From Aquicella siphonis (GTDB lineage Bacteria; Pseudomonadota; Gammaproteobacteria; DSM-16500), in the NCBI RefSeq assembly GCF_902459485.1, contig NZ_LR699119.1, positions 1,550,001 through 1,614,000 on the forward strand: a DNA stretch of 64,000 nucleotides. The letters are read 5' to 3'. A model generated the notes under the pieces. The model saw nothing but the letters and a program-made list of their open reading frames with translations, ran no database searches and had not been told where the DNA came from. Numbering within the stretch: position 1 is the first letter of the stretch; every line of letters begins with the position of its first letter. Position numbers and translations under genes: made by a program. Below are positions 9,299 through 19,410 of this stretch, in pieces.

Positions 9299-9937
9299 AT
9301 GTCGACGCTAGATCCAATTGTATACATCATTGACGATGATCAGGCGATGGTTGAATCCTTGTCATGGATTATTGAATCCATTGGCTTACGCTACAAGACT
9401 TTCGTGCGCGCCCAGGATTTCCTCCATGAGTACGATCCTCAGCAGCATGGATGTCTGTTATTGGATGTGCGCATGCCGGGAATGAGCGGGCCGGAATTAC
9501 AGACTCGCCTGAATGAACATGGCCTGCCGACTTTACCCATCATTTTTATCAGCGGTCACGGCGATGTGCCGCTTGCCGTGCGAGTCATGAAAGCAGGTGC
9601 AATTGATTTTCTCACCAAGCCTTTTAATGACCAGGTTTTACTTGAAAGCATTAACAAGGCTTTAAGAATAGACAAAGCCAACCGTGAAAAACGCCAGGAA
9701 AACGCCCAGGCCAGGGCCAAATTCGCCTTGCTCTCTCCCCGGGAAGTCCAGGTGCTGCAAGGGATAGTGGCCGGCAAACCCAATAAGGTCATTTCTGCCG
9801 AACTCAATATTTCCCTGAAAACCGTTGAAGCTCATCGTGCTTCGGTGATGAAAAAAATGGGGGTCAAATCCGTCCCCGAACTGGTCAAACTGGTATTAAC
9901 CAACAGTATTCAAGAAGAAGTTGTTGAAGAAGAATAA
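9299..9937 (+). CDS. FixJ/LuxR-type response regulator
   Basis: The 212-residue protein has an N-terminal receiver domain with the acidic pocket D12/D13, the phosphoacceptor D56 (LLLDVRMPGMSG), S85 and K107 (LTKPF). A LuxR/FixJ-type helix-turn-helix occupies about residues 143-203 (LSPREVQVLQGIVAGK, then ISLKTVEAHRASVMKKMGVKS). It is the obvious partner of the kinase directly upstream. Its targets are unknown, but the repeats in the next intergenic region and the Usp-like gene beyond are candidates. The last residues are acidic (EEVVEEE). Confidence 0.92.
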   Translation: MSTLDPIVYIIDDDQAMVESLSWIIESIGLRYKTFVRAQDFLHEYDPQQHGCLLLDVRMPGMSGPELQTRLNEHGLPTLPIIFISGHGDVPLAVRVMKAGAIDFLTKPFNDQVLLESINKALRIDKANREKRQENAQARAKFALLSPREVQVLQGIVAGKPNKVISAELNISLKTVEAHRASVMKKMGVKSVPELVKLVLTNSIQEEVVEEE

Positions 9938-10129
9938 TACAGAATAATTATATAAGGGTATATCTCACTCAAGTTAGTAATAACCTGATGGTAGTAACCC
10001 TGAACTGCCTAGGTACATTCAAGTACATTTCTATGGCTTTCTCCCAATTTTTATTAGTGTTCAATGGTGAGATGATTAGTATCCCTCACTAAGAAAACCG
10101 GAAAAGATTAGCGTTAGGAGAATGCAGCC
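9938..10129. promoter_or_regulatory. AT-rich intergenic region with short direct repeats, upstream of the usp-like gene
   Basis: These 192 bases hold no gene. GTACATT occurs at 10013-10019 and again at 10023-10029, exactly one helical turn apart. TAGTAA occurs near 9975 and again near 9992. GTGAG and CTCAC arms flank a 14-base centre at about 10066-10089. Such spaced repeats are what an activator site looks like. The nearest candidate protein is the FixJ-type regulator just upstream. This is inference from spacing only. Confidence 0.35.
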
Positions 10130-10561
10130 ATGGATAGAAAAAAGCAGGTATTAATTGTTACCAATGCGATTACTGAAGCTGAAGTTCTTCAGATTCGCAC
10201 CGCGTTCAGCTCGGAAACCGCCCCGCAAATGGATATCAAACTCAGCCTGGTACACGTGATCCCACATTTACCAACCTGTTATTTTAATATTCCGTCCATG
10301 GGCATGCTGGTTGAAAAATACTATGACGAAGCAAAAGAATCCTTAAGCCAGGTAGGCAAGCATCTAGGCATTGCCAAAAAAGACCAATGGCTTATTTCGG
10401 GCAAGATTCGAACAGAAGTTTTACGTCTTGCCAATAAATTGAACTCGAGTTTTATTCTTGCCAGTTCACAACAGATACAGGAACTACAGCGTTCACTTTT
10501 TTTTAAAAACATACACCAGTATGCTTTTATCAAAAATATAAACCAGTTAAAACAAATATAA
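10130..10561 (+). CDS. Universal stress protein-like protein
   Basis: The 143-residue product fits the UspA size and alpha/beta pattern: a hydrophobic first strand (KKQVLIVTNAIT), a second strand LSLVHVIP, then a long helix (LVEKYYDEAKESLSQVGKHLGI). The later strand SSFILASS sits where ATP-binding Usp proteins carry a Gly-x2-Gly-x9-Gly loop. That loop is not visible here, so this is probably the non-ATP-binding type. It lies downstream of the PAS kinase and FixJ-type regulator and ends before a strong terminator. Confidence 0.65.
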   Translation: MDRKKQVLIVTNAITEAEVLQIRTAFSSETAPQMDIKLSLVHVIPHLPTCYFNIPSMGMLVEKYYDEAKESLSQVGKHLGIAKKDQWLISGKIRTEVLRLANKLNSSFILASSQQIQELQRSLFFKNIHQYAFIKNINQLKQI

Positions 10562-10572
10562 AATGCGGTCTT

Positions 10573-10613
10573 CTCAAGTTAAAAGTCTCCTCGAGAACAG
10601 TGACAAACTTGAG
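10573..10613. repeat. 8-bp inverted repeat in the 3' region of the usp-like gene
   Basis: CTCAAGTT at 10573-10580 pairs with AACTTGAG at 10606-10613 across a 25-base loop that contains the palindrome CTCGAG. It sits between the usp-like stop and the terminator. In the transcript it would form a stem next to the terminator hairpin. It may stabilise the 3' end or belong to a small RNA. Confidence 0.35.
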
Positions 10614-10620
10614 CCTCACC

Positions 10621-10659
10621 CCCGTAATGAATCCTCCCATTCATTACGGGATTTTTTTA
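10621..10659 (+). terminator. Intrinsic terminator
   Basis: A perfect 12-bp stem (CCCGTAATGAAT at 10621-10632 with ATTCATTACGGG at 10639-10650), a six-base loop and the tail ATTTTTTTATTT. It ends the transcript of the usp-like gene. Confidence 0.9.
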
Positions 10660-10781
10660 TTTCCTATTAAAAACTCTGGCAAGAATGGCTGTGTCGGAAG
10701 CACGAAAGCACTCGGCCGGAGCTGACCAGACAAACATAAGCTGCTAGACTCTAGTCCATAAATAAAAGAGGAACTCAGCAT

Positions 10782-11411
10782 ATGACACAAAACTGGCTTA
10801 TCTATTTTATCGCCGTTCTGACTGTTGCCCTGATCCCCGGCCCGGACATGTTATACATTATCAGTCAAAGCCTGAATCATGGTAAGCGTCTCGGTCTAGC
10901 GGCGGCACTGGGAATTGGCGCGGGGTGTTTTGTGCATATTTTCGCGGTCTCTATCGGTTTATCGTCATTCCTTTTCCATTCCTCTCTTGCATTTTCTCTC
11001 ATAAAATACCTGGGAGCCTGTTACCTGCTTTATCTCGGAATCCAGGCGCTGCTCAAAAAACAATCGGCTCTGCTCGAAAACGCGCATCACACCGTGACGG
11101 GTTCATGGCGCAAGGTCTTCATTCAAGGTTTATTCACAAACATGTTTAATCCCAAGGTCGCATTATTTTTTCTGGCTTTTCTACCACAGTTTGTGACCCC
11201 GGCCTCCAGTCATTCCATGGGCTTGCAGCTGCTTATATTAGGTTTAATTTTCAATGGAATAGGCACTTTCTCTAATGTTCTGGTTGCCTTATTTTTTGGA
11301 ACCGCCAAACAATGGCTGACGGCGCATCCTGCCGCATTGAAAATCCAGCAGAAGATTTCCGGTTTTTTATTCATAGGATTAGGCCTGAAGCTGGCGGCGT
11401 TCGAACGTTAG
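10782..11411 (+). CDS. LysE/RhtB-family amino acid exporter
   Basis: The 209-residue protein shows the six hydrophobic segments of the RhtB/LysE family. The family N-terminus is present (ALIPGPDMLYIISQSL, residues 17-32), as is the central FIQGLFTNMFNPKVALFFLAFLPQFV stretch. It sits in the inner membrane and exports amino acids or their derivatives; the substrate cannot be read from the sequence. AGAGGA before the ATG is a good ribosome site. It is probably a single-gene transcript, set off by the terminator at 10621. Confidence 0.9.
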   Translation: MTQNWLIYFIAVLTVALIPGPDMLYIISQSLNHGKRLGLAAALGIGAGCFVHIFAVSIGLSSFLFHSSLAFSLIKYLGACYLLYLGIQALLKKQSALLENAHHTVTGSWRKVFIQGLFTNMFNPKVALFFLAFLPQFVTPASSHSMGLQLLILGLIFNGIGTFSNVLVALFFGTAKQWLTAHPAALKIQQKISGFLFIGLGLKLAAFER

Positions 11412-11545
11412 ACAGGAATATGGCTGCCGGTCATTGGTTTCCGGCATGCCTACACTCGCGCCTATTACACACTGCCTGTTGATCCTCGCGTACAAACCAG
11501 TATACTTTTACGCCATTTGAACTTCTAATCCGGAGCTAAACACCC

Positions 11546-12811
11546 ATGGAAAAATTTAACGCACTTTATGCCCAATCAGGCGGTGTCACTGCCGTGATTA
11601 ACGCTTCTGCCTGCGGCGTCATCCAGACCGCCCGCAAACATTCAGATAAGATAGGGAAAGTCTATGCCGCCCGTAACGGCATTATCGGAGCCTTGACCGA
11701 AGATTTAATCGATACCAGCCTGGAATCCGACACAGATATCGCCGCCTTGCGTTACACCCCTTCAGGCGCGTTCGGTTCCTGCCGGCATAAACTCGGCTCG
11801 ATTGAAAAACACCGTAAACAATATGAACGTCTGGTGGAAGTATTTTCAGCGCATAATATCCGTTATTTTTTCTACAACGGAGGCGGTGATTCGCAGGACA
11901 CCGCGCACAAGGTTTCATTGATCAGCAAGGAATTGGGCTACCCTATTACCTGTATAGGCATACCCAAAACCGTGGATAATGATCTTCCTTTCACCGATAA
12001 TTCTCCCGGTTTCGGATCCGTCGCCAAATATGTAGCTGTTTCCATCCGGGAAGCCGGCATGGATGTGGCATCCATGGCCCTCACCTCAACAAAAGTTTTT
12101 ATCCTGGAAGTCATGGGACGCCATGCCGGCTGGATTGCCGCAGCCGGCGGCCTGGCCGCGGAAAAAGAGGGTGATTCCCCGCATATTATTCTATTTCCTG
12201 AAATCCCGCTGAATACCGAAGCCTTTTTCAAGCGTGTGGAAGAAACCGTGAAGAAATACGACCACTGCTCCATTGTCGTGTCCGAAGGGCTCAAAAATCC
12301 CGATGGCGACTTCATCTCCGAACAGGGACTGGTGGATGCGTTCGGTCACAAGCAATTAGGCGGCGTCGCACCCGTGATTGCCAAACTCATCAAGGACAAA
12401 CTGGGTTATAAATACCATTGGGCTCTTGCTGATTATCTGCAGCGCGCCGCTAGACATATAGCCTCCAAAACAGATGTGGAACAGGCTTACGCCGTTGGTA
12501 AGTCCGCCGTAGAAATGGCATTGTCCGGAAAGAACGCGGTCATGCCCATCATAGTGCGCGAAAAAGGCGAGACCTATCGCTGGACCATAGGTGAGGCGCC
12601 GCTGGAAAAAGTCGCGAACGTGGAAGTCAAAATGCCTCGCGAATACATTTCTGAAAATGGGTTTGGCATTACCGATGCTTGCCGCCGCTACCTTGCCCCG
12701 TTGATTCAGGGTGAAGACTATCCGCCCTTCCACCAAGGCTTGCCAGCCTATGTGAAATTAAAAAACCTTCCGGTAGAGAAAAAACTCAGCACGACGTTCG
12801 AATTTGCATGA
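11546..12811 (+). CDS. pfp: PPi-dependent 6-phosphofructokinase
   Basis: This enzyme phosphorylates fructose 6-phosphate, or works in reverse, with pyrophosphate as donor. The 421-residue sequence has the PFK core: SGGVTAVINAS at the N-terminus, GGGDS at 112-116 and PKTVDND at 140-146. In PFKs a Lys in place of Gly before T-[VI]-D-N-D marks the pyrophosphate-dependent class, and it is Lys141 here. VMGRHAGWIAA follows. A reversible PPi enzyme saves ATP and can serve gluconeogenesis. It is transcribed alone and ends in a good terminator. Confidence 0.9.
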   Translation: MEKFNALYAQSGGVTAVINASACGVIQTARKHSDKIGKVYAARNGIIGALTEDLIDTSLESDTDIAALRYTPSGAFGSCRHKLGSIEKHRKQYERLVEVFSAHNIRYFFYNGGGDSQDTAHKVSLISKELGYPITCIGIPKTVDNDLPFTDNSPGFGSVAKYVAVSIREAGMDVASMALTSTKVFILEVMGRHAGWIAAAGGLAAEKEGDSPHIILFPEIPLNTEAFFKRVEETVKKYDHCSIVVSEGLKNPDGDFISEQGLVDAFGHKQLGGVAPVIAKLIKDKLGYKYHWALADYLQRAARHIASKTDVEQAYAVGKSAVEMALSGKNAVMPIIVREKGETYRWTIGEAPLEKVANVEVKMPREYISENGFGITDACRRYLAPLIQGEDYPPFHQGLPAYVKLKNLPVEKKLSTTFEFA

Positions 12812-12818
12812 TGCCGAC

Positions 12819-12852
12819 CGGACTGGACAGGGAAGTTCAGTCCGATTTTTTA
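12819..12852 (+). terminator. Intrinsic terminator after the phosphofructokinase gene
   Basis: CGGACTG at 12819-12825 pairs with CAGTCCG at 12838-12844, followed by ATTTTTTAT. It starts 8 bases after the stop codon. Confidence 0.85.
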
Positions 12853-12955
12853 TCCGGGCAGAACAAGGCCAAGCGGCTGACGCTTGAAATAGTGACAAAT
12901 CGTGAGAAACAAAATCATGATGCGAGCGGATGACGGCTTGCCGCGATGTCTTGTT

Positions 12956-13999
12956 TTAAAGGATATCGCTGTCCAACCCGTACCGTTCCATGATTTCGCG
13001 CAGAGATTTCAACGCGCTCATCTGGATCTGACGCACACGTTCACGCGTCAGTCCCACCGCTTTCCCCACTTCTTCCAGTGTCTGGCGCTCATAACCGCCC
13101 AGACCAAACCGCCTGCATAATACCTCACGCTGCTTTTCATTTAACTCGCTGAGACAGCGTTCCAGGCTCTCATGAAGATATTCATTCGCCAGCAAATCCG
13201 CCGGGTCCGCCGCGTTTTTATCCGCGAGCGCTTCCACCAGCGGTTTACCCGTGGAATTTTCGCCAGAAACCTGCATATCCAGCGAAACCATATGCTCATT
13301 CAATTCCATCATGTTTTTAACATCATCGATTGATTTATCCAGTGCATCGGCAATTTCGTGATAAGAAGGCTCGTGATCCTGCGTTTTCATTAATTCACGC
13401 GCGGTTGACAGATACATATTGAGTTCTCGCAACACATGTATGGGCAGTCGTATGGTTCGGGTCTGGTTCATAATGGCTCTTTCTATCGTCTGACGAATCC
13501 ACCAGGTGGCATAGGTTGAAAAACGAAATCCGCGTTCAGGATCAAACTTTTCAACCGCACGCAGTAAACCCAGATTCCCTTCTTCAATCAGATCCGAAAA
13601 CTCCAGACCGCGGTTGTAATAATGGCGCGCAATCTTCACTACCAGCCGCAAATTGCTTTCTATCATTTTTTTGCGCGCCGCAGGATCACCTTTCATGACC
13701 AGACGGCCATAGTAAACTTCTTCCTGTGCGGTCAATAATGGAGAAAAACCGATTTCTTTCAGATAAATTTGTGTGGGATCCAGAGAAGTTGTCTTCTCGC
13801 TGGTCACAGGCACGGCTGGAGCAGATCCATTTTTATGATTATTTCCGGCATGTTCAATCTGCGGCGCGGCCTTGCTGTCGTCATTCAAATCCGGGTCATG
13901 GTCTGCTGGCTCTATTTCTTCATCCGCAACCGATACCTCCTTGTCATTTTCAAGGGACGCCTGCTTGCCGCGCACCTTCCCTTTTTTGATTCTCGACAT
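12956..13999 (-). CDS. rpoS: Stationary-phase sigma factor RpoS
   Basis: The 347-residue protein has sigma regions 1.2 to 4 of the RpoS branch. [17 protein letters not shown] is region 1.2. [38 protein letters not shown] through [15 protein letters not shown] is region 2. [12 protein letters not shown] is the region 4.2 helix-turn-helix. The large non-conserved region of RpoD is absent. The acidic N-terminal extension of about 70 residues is longer than that of E. coli RpoS. Context (surE-nlpD-rpoS) confirms the assignment. The gene is last on its strand. Confidence 0.95.
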   Translation of the reverse strand: MSRIKKGKVRGKQASLENDKEVSVADEEIEPADHDPDLNDDSKAAPQIEHAGNNHKNGSAPAVPVTSEKTTSLDPTQIYLKEIGFSPLLTAQEEVYYGRLVMKGDPAARKKMIESNLRLVVKIARHYYNRGLEFSDLIEEGNLGLLRAVEKFDPERGFRFSTYATWWIRQTIERAIMNQTRTIRLPIHVLRELNMYLSTARELMKTQDHEPSYHEIADALDKSIDDVKNMMELNEHMVSLDMQVSGENSTGKPLVEALADKNAADPADLLANEYLHESLERCLSELNEKQREVLCRRFGLGGYERQTLEEVGKAVGLTRERVRQIQMSALKSLREIMERYGLDSDIL

Positions 14000-14061
14000 A
14001 AGAAGACCTCGGAAGAGAAACGGAAACCCTATAAATATTATATATTGAAATCAATCCTAAA

Positions 14062-14091
14062 AGGCTAAGAAAACAGCCTTGTCCAAGGCTG
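14062..14091 (-). terminator. Hairpin between nlpD and rpoS, probably a terminator or attenuator
   Basis: On the minus strand CAGCCTTG and CAAGGCTG form a perfect 8-bp stem (14074-14091) with a two-base centre, followed by TTTTCTTAG. It lies in the 229-base gap between nlpD and rpoS. If active it would stop read-through from nlpD and leave rpoS on its own promoter nearer its start or within nlpD. Confidence 0.6.
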
Positions 14092-14228
14092 ACTGCCCGG
14101 ATATCTATCTGATTAGAAAGGAACGTTTCCCAGGATACACTTAATAGCGCTTCCTGGTATCAACAAAAAGCGTGAAAATGGATATCATCCGGATCCCATC
14201 CGCCAGAATGTAAGCAGCCGCCTTGTTT

Positions 14229-15011
14229 CTAGGATTTACCTGAATGATACAAGGACATGGGATCAACAGGCTTGCCGGCGCGCCTGATTTCAAAATGCAG
14301 CATGACCTTGTCTGCTCCTGTCTTCCCCATTTCGGCAATTTTTTGCCCTTGCTTGACCCAGTCGCCATCTTGCACCAAAACCAAATTATTATGCGCATAT
14401 GCTGACAGATATAAGCTATTATGTTTAATAATAATCAGGTTCCCATAACCCCTCAGACCATTACCGCTATAGACGACCTTACCTGCCGCCGCCGCATACA
14501 CCGGCTCACCTAACCGCCCTGCAATATTGATTCCCTTGTTCACCCTGGAGAAGGCATTAATTACATCGCCTCGGGCCGGCCATCGCCACCCGCTGACCGA
14601 ATAATTCGGCTCGCGCTGAATTCGGCTCTCATTGGCAGAAACAGACGGGCGTGGCTGCGGCGAAGAAAGTGCCGATGCCGGAAGCACAGAAGCTGTCGCG
14701 GCAGCCTGTCGGCGCTCCTGCCGGATGGCAGCGGAGACCGGCTTGCCGTTCAGGTAGATGATTTGTTGTGTATGAATGGTGTATGGCGGACTGATCTGGT
14801 TTAGCCGCGCAAGATAGCGGTAATCCAGCCCGTAACGCCAGGCGATTTCATATAATGTTTCATTTTTTGAAACGCGGTGTGTTCCCGATTTTGGAACAGG
14901 TTCGATATGACTGAGGTCTGTCACCGGAGCATAGGTTTCCACATCGCTGCAAGCACTCACTAGCAGGCAGACCATGACAGTTAAAATACAGTTATAAATT
15001 GTTTGGATCAC
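14229..15011 (-). CDS. nlpD: Lipoprotein NlpD (LysM and degenerate M23 domains)
   Basis: NlpD activates the amidase AmiC at the division site. The 260-residue protein begins with GTG at 15011. It has a lipobox (LLVSAC, Cys about residue 21), a LysM domain (about 46-89, HRVSKNETLYEIAWRYGL) and a C-terminal M23 domain (about 145-255). The metal-binding His of active M23 enzymes is missing (NKGINI instead of H-x-G-x-D), as expected for a non-catalytic activator. It lies 4 bases after surE; AGGATAGAAGG provides the ribosome site. Confidence 0.93.
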   Translation of the reverse strand: MIQTIYNCILTVMVCLLVSACSDVETYAPVTDLSHIEPVPKSGTHRVSKNETLYEIAWRYGLDYRYLARLNQISPPYTIHTQQIIYLNGKPVSAAIRQERRQAAATASVLPASALSSPQPRPSVSANESRIQREPNYSVSGWRWPARGDVINAFSRVNKGINIAGRLGEPVYAAAAGKVVYSGNGLRGYGNLIIIKHNSLYLSAYAHNNLVLVQDGDWVKQGQKIAEMGKTGADKVMLHFEIRRAGKPVDPMSLYHSGKS

Positions 15012-15015
15012 CCTT

Positions 15016-15771
15016 CTATCCTATTTGCAGCGGTTGAACCCAGTTGGATAATTCATCCAATACCTTGTAATGCGTCAAATCCAGGTGCAGGGGAGTCACG
15101 GACACATAGCCTGTATTCACCGCGTAAAAATCCGTTCCCGGACCGGCATCTTGCTCAGGCCCCGGCTGGCCCACCCAATATATTTTTCTACCTCTGGGAT
15201 CGATAGCCTTGATCGTCGGTTCAGCAATGTGCCGCGTGCCCAGGCGCGTCACCTGGATGCCGCGCAATTCAGCGAACGGCACATCGGGCACGTTAACATT
15301 CAAAATCGTGTCTGATGTTAAAGGTGTTTCCCGCAGCCGCTCCACCAGGATTTTGGCAATTTGCGCAGCCGTGTCGTAATGCTCGCAACGGGGGCCGGCC
15401 AGGGAAATCGCAATGGAGGGCAGGCCGAGAAAACGCCCTTCGGTAGCGGCGGCGACCGTTCCGGAATAAAGCACGTCGTCACTCAAGTTAGACCCTTCAT
15501 TGATGCCGGAGACCACCATATCAGGCATTTCCTTAAGCAGTCCCGTGACAGCAAGATGCACACAATCGGTAGGCGTGCCATTGACACTGTAATAACCGTT
15601 TGATGCCGTCACAACACGCAATGGATTCTCCAGTGTCAACGAGTTACTCACTCCGCTGCGATTACGATCAGGTGCAACAACCGTGATATCGGCGGTTTTT
15701 TCCAATGCGTTGGCGAGGTACATCAACCCCGGCGCATGAACCCCATCATCATTGCTAATTAATATCTTCAT
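15016..15771 (-). CDS. surE: 5'/3'-nucleotidase SurE
   Basis: SurE is a metal-dependent nucleoside monophosphatase active in stationary phase. The 251-residue protein begins with the metal-binding N7-D8-D9 motif ([13 protein letters not shown]). It has [11 protein letters not shown] and the SGINEGSN loop. All these are family hallmarks. It lies between ftsB and nlpD. The usual gammaproteobacterial neighbour pcm (isoaspartyl methyltransferase) is not between surE and nlpD here. Confidence 0.95.
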   Translation of the reverse strand: MKILISNDDGVHAPGLMYLANALEKTADITVVAPDRNRSGVSNSLTLENPLRVVTASNGYYSVNGTPTDCVHLAVTGLLKEMPDMVVSGINEGSNLSDDVLYSGTVAAATEGRFLGLPSIAISLAGPRCEHYDTAAQIAKILVERLRETPLTSDTILNVNVPDVPFAELRGIQVTRLGTRHIAEPTIKAIDPRGRKIYWVGQPGPEQDAGPGTDFYAVNTGYVSVTPLHLDLTHYKVLDELSNWVQPLQIG

Positions 15772-15807
15772 TCATCTTCCTTTTATGAACTGGTGTTACC
15801 GCAATGT

Positions 15808-16091
15808 TCAATGCACAATCTGATAAAATTTCTCATCCTTCTTGATCATGCCTAACTCATTGCGCGCGCGGGCTTCTGCCGCATCCGCACTATTCTGAAG
15901 CCGCTGGATTTGAAATAAAAGCTCTTCATTGCGCTTTTTTAAAAGTTCATTTTCACTGGCCTGCCTGGCCAGTGTCTGCTTGAGCCGCGACATGTCGCGT
16001 ATGCCCCCGTTTTCAAACCATAACCGGTATTGAAGCAACGCCAGAACACCGATCAGGACTATACCGAGTAAATTCAAACGCATCCCTGACA

Positions 16092-16092
<1 letters not shown>
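15808..16092 (-). CDS. ftsB: Cell division protein FtsB
   Basis: FtsB joins FtsL and FtsQ in the divisome. The 94-residue protein has one transmembrane segment (about 5-22, NLLGIVLIGVLALLQYRLWF) and a coiled coil (about 35-75). It ends with the ARNELGMIKKDEKFYQIV segment common in FtsB. Two ATGs are possible: 16092, which overlaps the eno stop by one base, and 16083, three codons later. Its place directly after eno matches most gammaproteobacteria, although ispD, often next, is absent. Confidence 0.93.
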
Positions 16093-17417
<1,325 letters not shown>

Positions 17418-17487
17418 TTATTTATTCATTGCCGTCAATCATTTCGAGCTTATCCATCATGGCTGCGTGAAAAAGAAGCGGACATGA

Positions 17488-18189
17488 TCAAATCTCTAGA
17501 ACTTCCTTTACAAAAGGAATCGTCAGGCGGCGCTGAGCCGCAAGCGACGCCTTGTCCAACACATCCAGAGCAGCAAATAACGTCCCCATATGCCGCGGGC
17601 AATGCGTCAAGATATACTTTCCAACTTCTTCCGGCAGCGTAATGCCGCGGCGGTTAGCGCGCAGGGTCAGAATGGTAAGCTTTTCAGCATCCGAAACGGG
17701 ATGCAGTTGATAAACCATTCCCCATGAAAGACGGGAAGTCAGATCAGGCAGGCGAAGATGAATCGCCTTGGGCAAATCATTCGCCGCCATGATGATTTTT
17801 CCACCTGAATCATAGATGCGGTTATAGAGATGGAATACGGCCTCCTCCCACTCAGCATGACCGGCGGCCCTGTGCATGTCATCAATGCAGACCAGGTCCA
17901 GGGATTCCAGTCCGCTTAATACTTCATGCGTTAACGACATCATGTTCGCAAGCGGCAGATAAACAGAGCTGATTTGATGCTGATGCGCATAGTGACAGGA
18001 AGCCTGGAGCAGATGGCTGCATCCCTGGCCCCGGGTTCCACAGAGATAAATCACCCTCTCGCCTTGTCCGCTGGCCGTCTTTTTAAGTTCCGCGACAATT
18101 TCTCCGTTGCTGCCAGAATAAAAATTATCAAACGTTGCTTCATCTTTCAAACTCAATCCCAGTGTTAACTGCGCCGATGATCTATGCAT
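17488..18189 (-). CDS. hda: DnaA-inactivating protein Hda
   Basis: Hda helps hydrolyse DnaA-ATP after initiation. The chosen ATG (18189) lies 2 bases after the stop of the DUF2066 gene and gives 233 residues. Its MHRSSAQLTLGLSL start aligns with the clamp-binding QL motif of E. coli Hda; an upstream ATG at 18204 is less likely. The AAA+ core shows GTRGQGCSHLL, where Cys replaces the Walker A Lys, a loosening also known in Hda, and the Walker B CIDDMHRAAG. The LTSRLSWGMVYQL sensor region follows. It is too short for DnaA and has no DNA-binding domain IV. Confidence 0.9.
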   Translation of the reverse strand: MHRSSAQLTLGLSLKDEATFDNFYSGSNGEIVAELKKTASGQGERVIYLCGTRGQGCSHLLQASCHYAHQHQISSVYLPLANMMSLTHEVLSGLESLDLVCIDDMHRAAGHAEWEEAVFHLYNRIYDSGGKIIMAANDLPKAIHLRLPDLTSRLSWGMVYQLHPVSDAEKLTILTLRANRRGITLPEEVGKYILTHCPRHMGTLFAALDVLDKASLAAQRRLTIPFVKEVLEI

Positions 18190-18191
18190 GA

Positions 18192-19241
18192 TTAGCGCAT
18201 CCACTCATAATTCAGCCTGCTCAAGCCCTGATTCTGGGATTTTAATACCAGATGATTGCCGGTTAGAGACTGCTGCCGAAACACTTCTAGCGGACCGCGG
18301 ACGCGAACGGTCAGATCCACCTTGTCATCTTCCACTTGAGACAATTCAACCCGTTCGACAACTGCCAGGTTTTTGATATGCCTGATCAGGCGCGACAAAT
18401 CATCCGGTTTCAGGATATGGGTCACTTCGAGATGCAGTGACGTTTCCCTCTCGCCAGCCGGCCTGAGATCATACTGGCTGATCAGGGTCTGATTGACTTG
18501 ATTCATGATGGAGGTCACCACCGCCTCCATGGATTTTCCATTTATTTTCCAGTTCCACTGGGTCGTGTTCATCTGCATTTGCCATTTGCTTTGCACCCCG
18601 GTTTCAGTTTCCCGGATGTCGCCTATCAACAGCACATCGGGACTATATCGTCTGGAAGCATCTTTTAAAGGTTCCAGGGACAGGGAAGCCACATCTTCCG
18701 GCGATACGAGGTTGATATCACTGACATCCATCATGGGAAAAATCAGGGGAAGGCCATATTTTTTCCCCATCTGATGTATGTTCTGATAAACGGAACCCGA
18801 CGACTCACTGCCAATGATAGCGGCATCCTGGTCTTGCCCCGCCACAGCCACCCACACCAGAATCAACGGCCTGTTCTCGCCCCAGTAAGCGACCCTGGCC
18901 TTTTTCAGCAGACGATTAATATCCCTGGGTTCGTACTGGATCTGTAATAAATACTGCGATGACTCGGGTGTTTCAGTAGAAAAACTGTAATCATGCACAT
19001 AATACTCAGCCCGCTTCAGACTGGCCCGGATAAGCGGGTTTTTTTCGATCTGCGGATCTCCGCTCACCTTGATCAACACCTGGAGGAATCCGTCCCTGAC
19101 CGCCTGTTCCCTGCTTTCGCCGGTTTGTGATATCACCGGAACCTCAGCCTGGTAAAGAGCGGCCACTCTTACCGCCTGCACGGAGGTAACCGGCATCCAT
19201 GCCGCAGCCATTGCGGCTAACAAGATTTTTTTCATATACAT
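18192..19241 (-). CDS. DUF2066 exported protein
   Basis: The protein has about 349 residues from the ATG at 19241; ATG 19235 is an alternative and TTG 19256 is unlikely. A signal peptide (MKKILLAAMAAAWMPVTSVQA) leads into a DUF2066 region: QAVRDGFLQVLIKVSGDP, the YSF...YLLQIQYEPRDINRLLKKARVAYWGENRP block, and later IGDIRETETGVQSKWQM. The function is unknown. In many gammaproteobacteria this gene lies near hda and perM, and here hda follows 2 bases later, which supports co-transcription. Confidence 0.85.
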   Translation of the reverse strand: MYMKKILLAAMAAAWMPVTSVQAVRVAALYQAEVPVISQTGESREQAVRDGFLQVLIKVSGDPQIEKNPLIRASLKRAEYYVHDYSFSTETPESSQYLLQIQYEPRDINRLLKKARVAYWGENRPLILVWVAVAGQDQDAAIIGSESSGSVYQNIHQMGKKYGLPLIFPMMDVSDINLVSPEDVASLSLEPLKDASRRYSPDVLLIGDIRETETGVQSKWQMQMNTTQWNWKINGKSMEAVVTSIMNQVNQTLISQYDLRPAGERETSLHLEVTHILKPDDLSRLIRHIKNLAVVERVELSQVEDDKVDLTVRVRGPLEVFRQQSLTGNHLVLKSQNQGLSRLNYEWMR

Positions 19242-19410
19242 GCACAAGCCCGTCAACGAATTGGAGTCATTATAACTTAAGATCCGAAATTTTTATCTCC
19301 CAAAATCAAACACCTCCCGCGGCTGATGATTGTAAACTTCTGAAAATGTCTCGTCCAACCCGTATTGTTGTGATAAATTTTGCAATCTGTTACTCCTTGG
19401 GCGAAAACAA

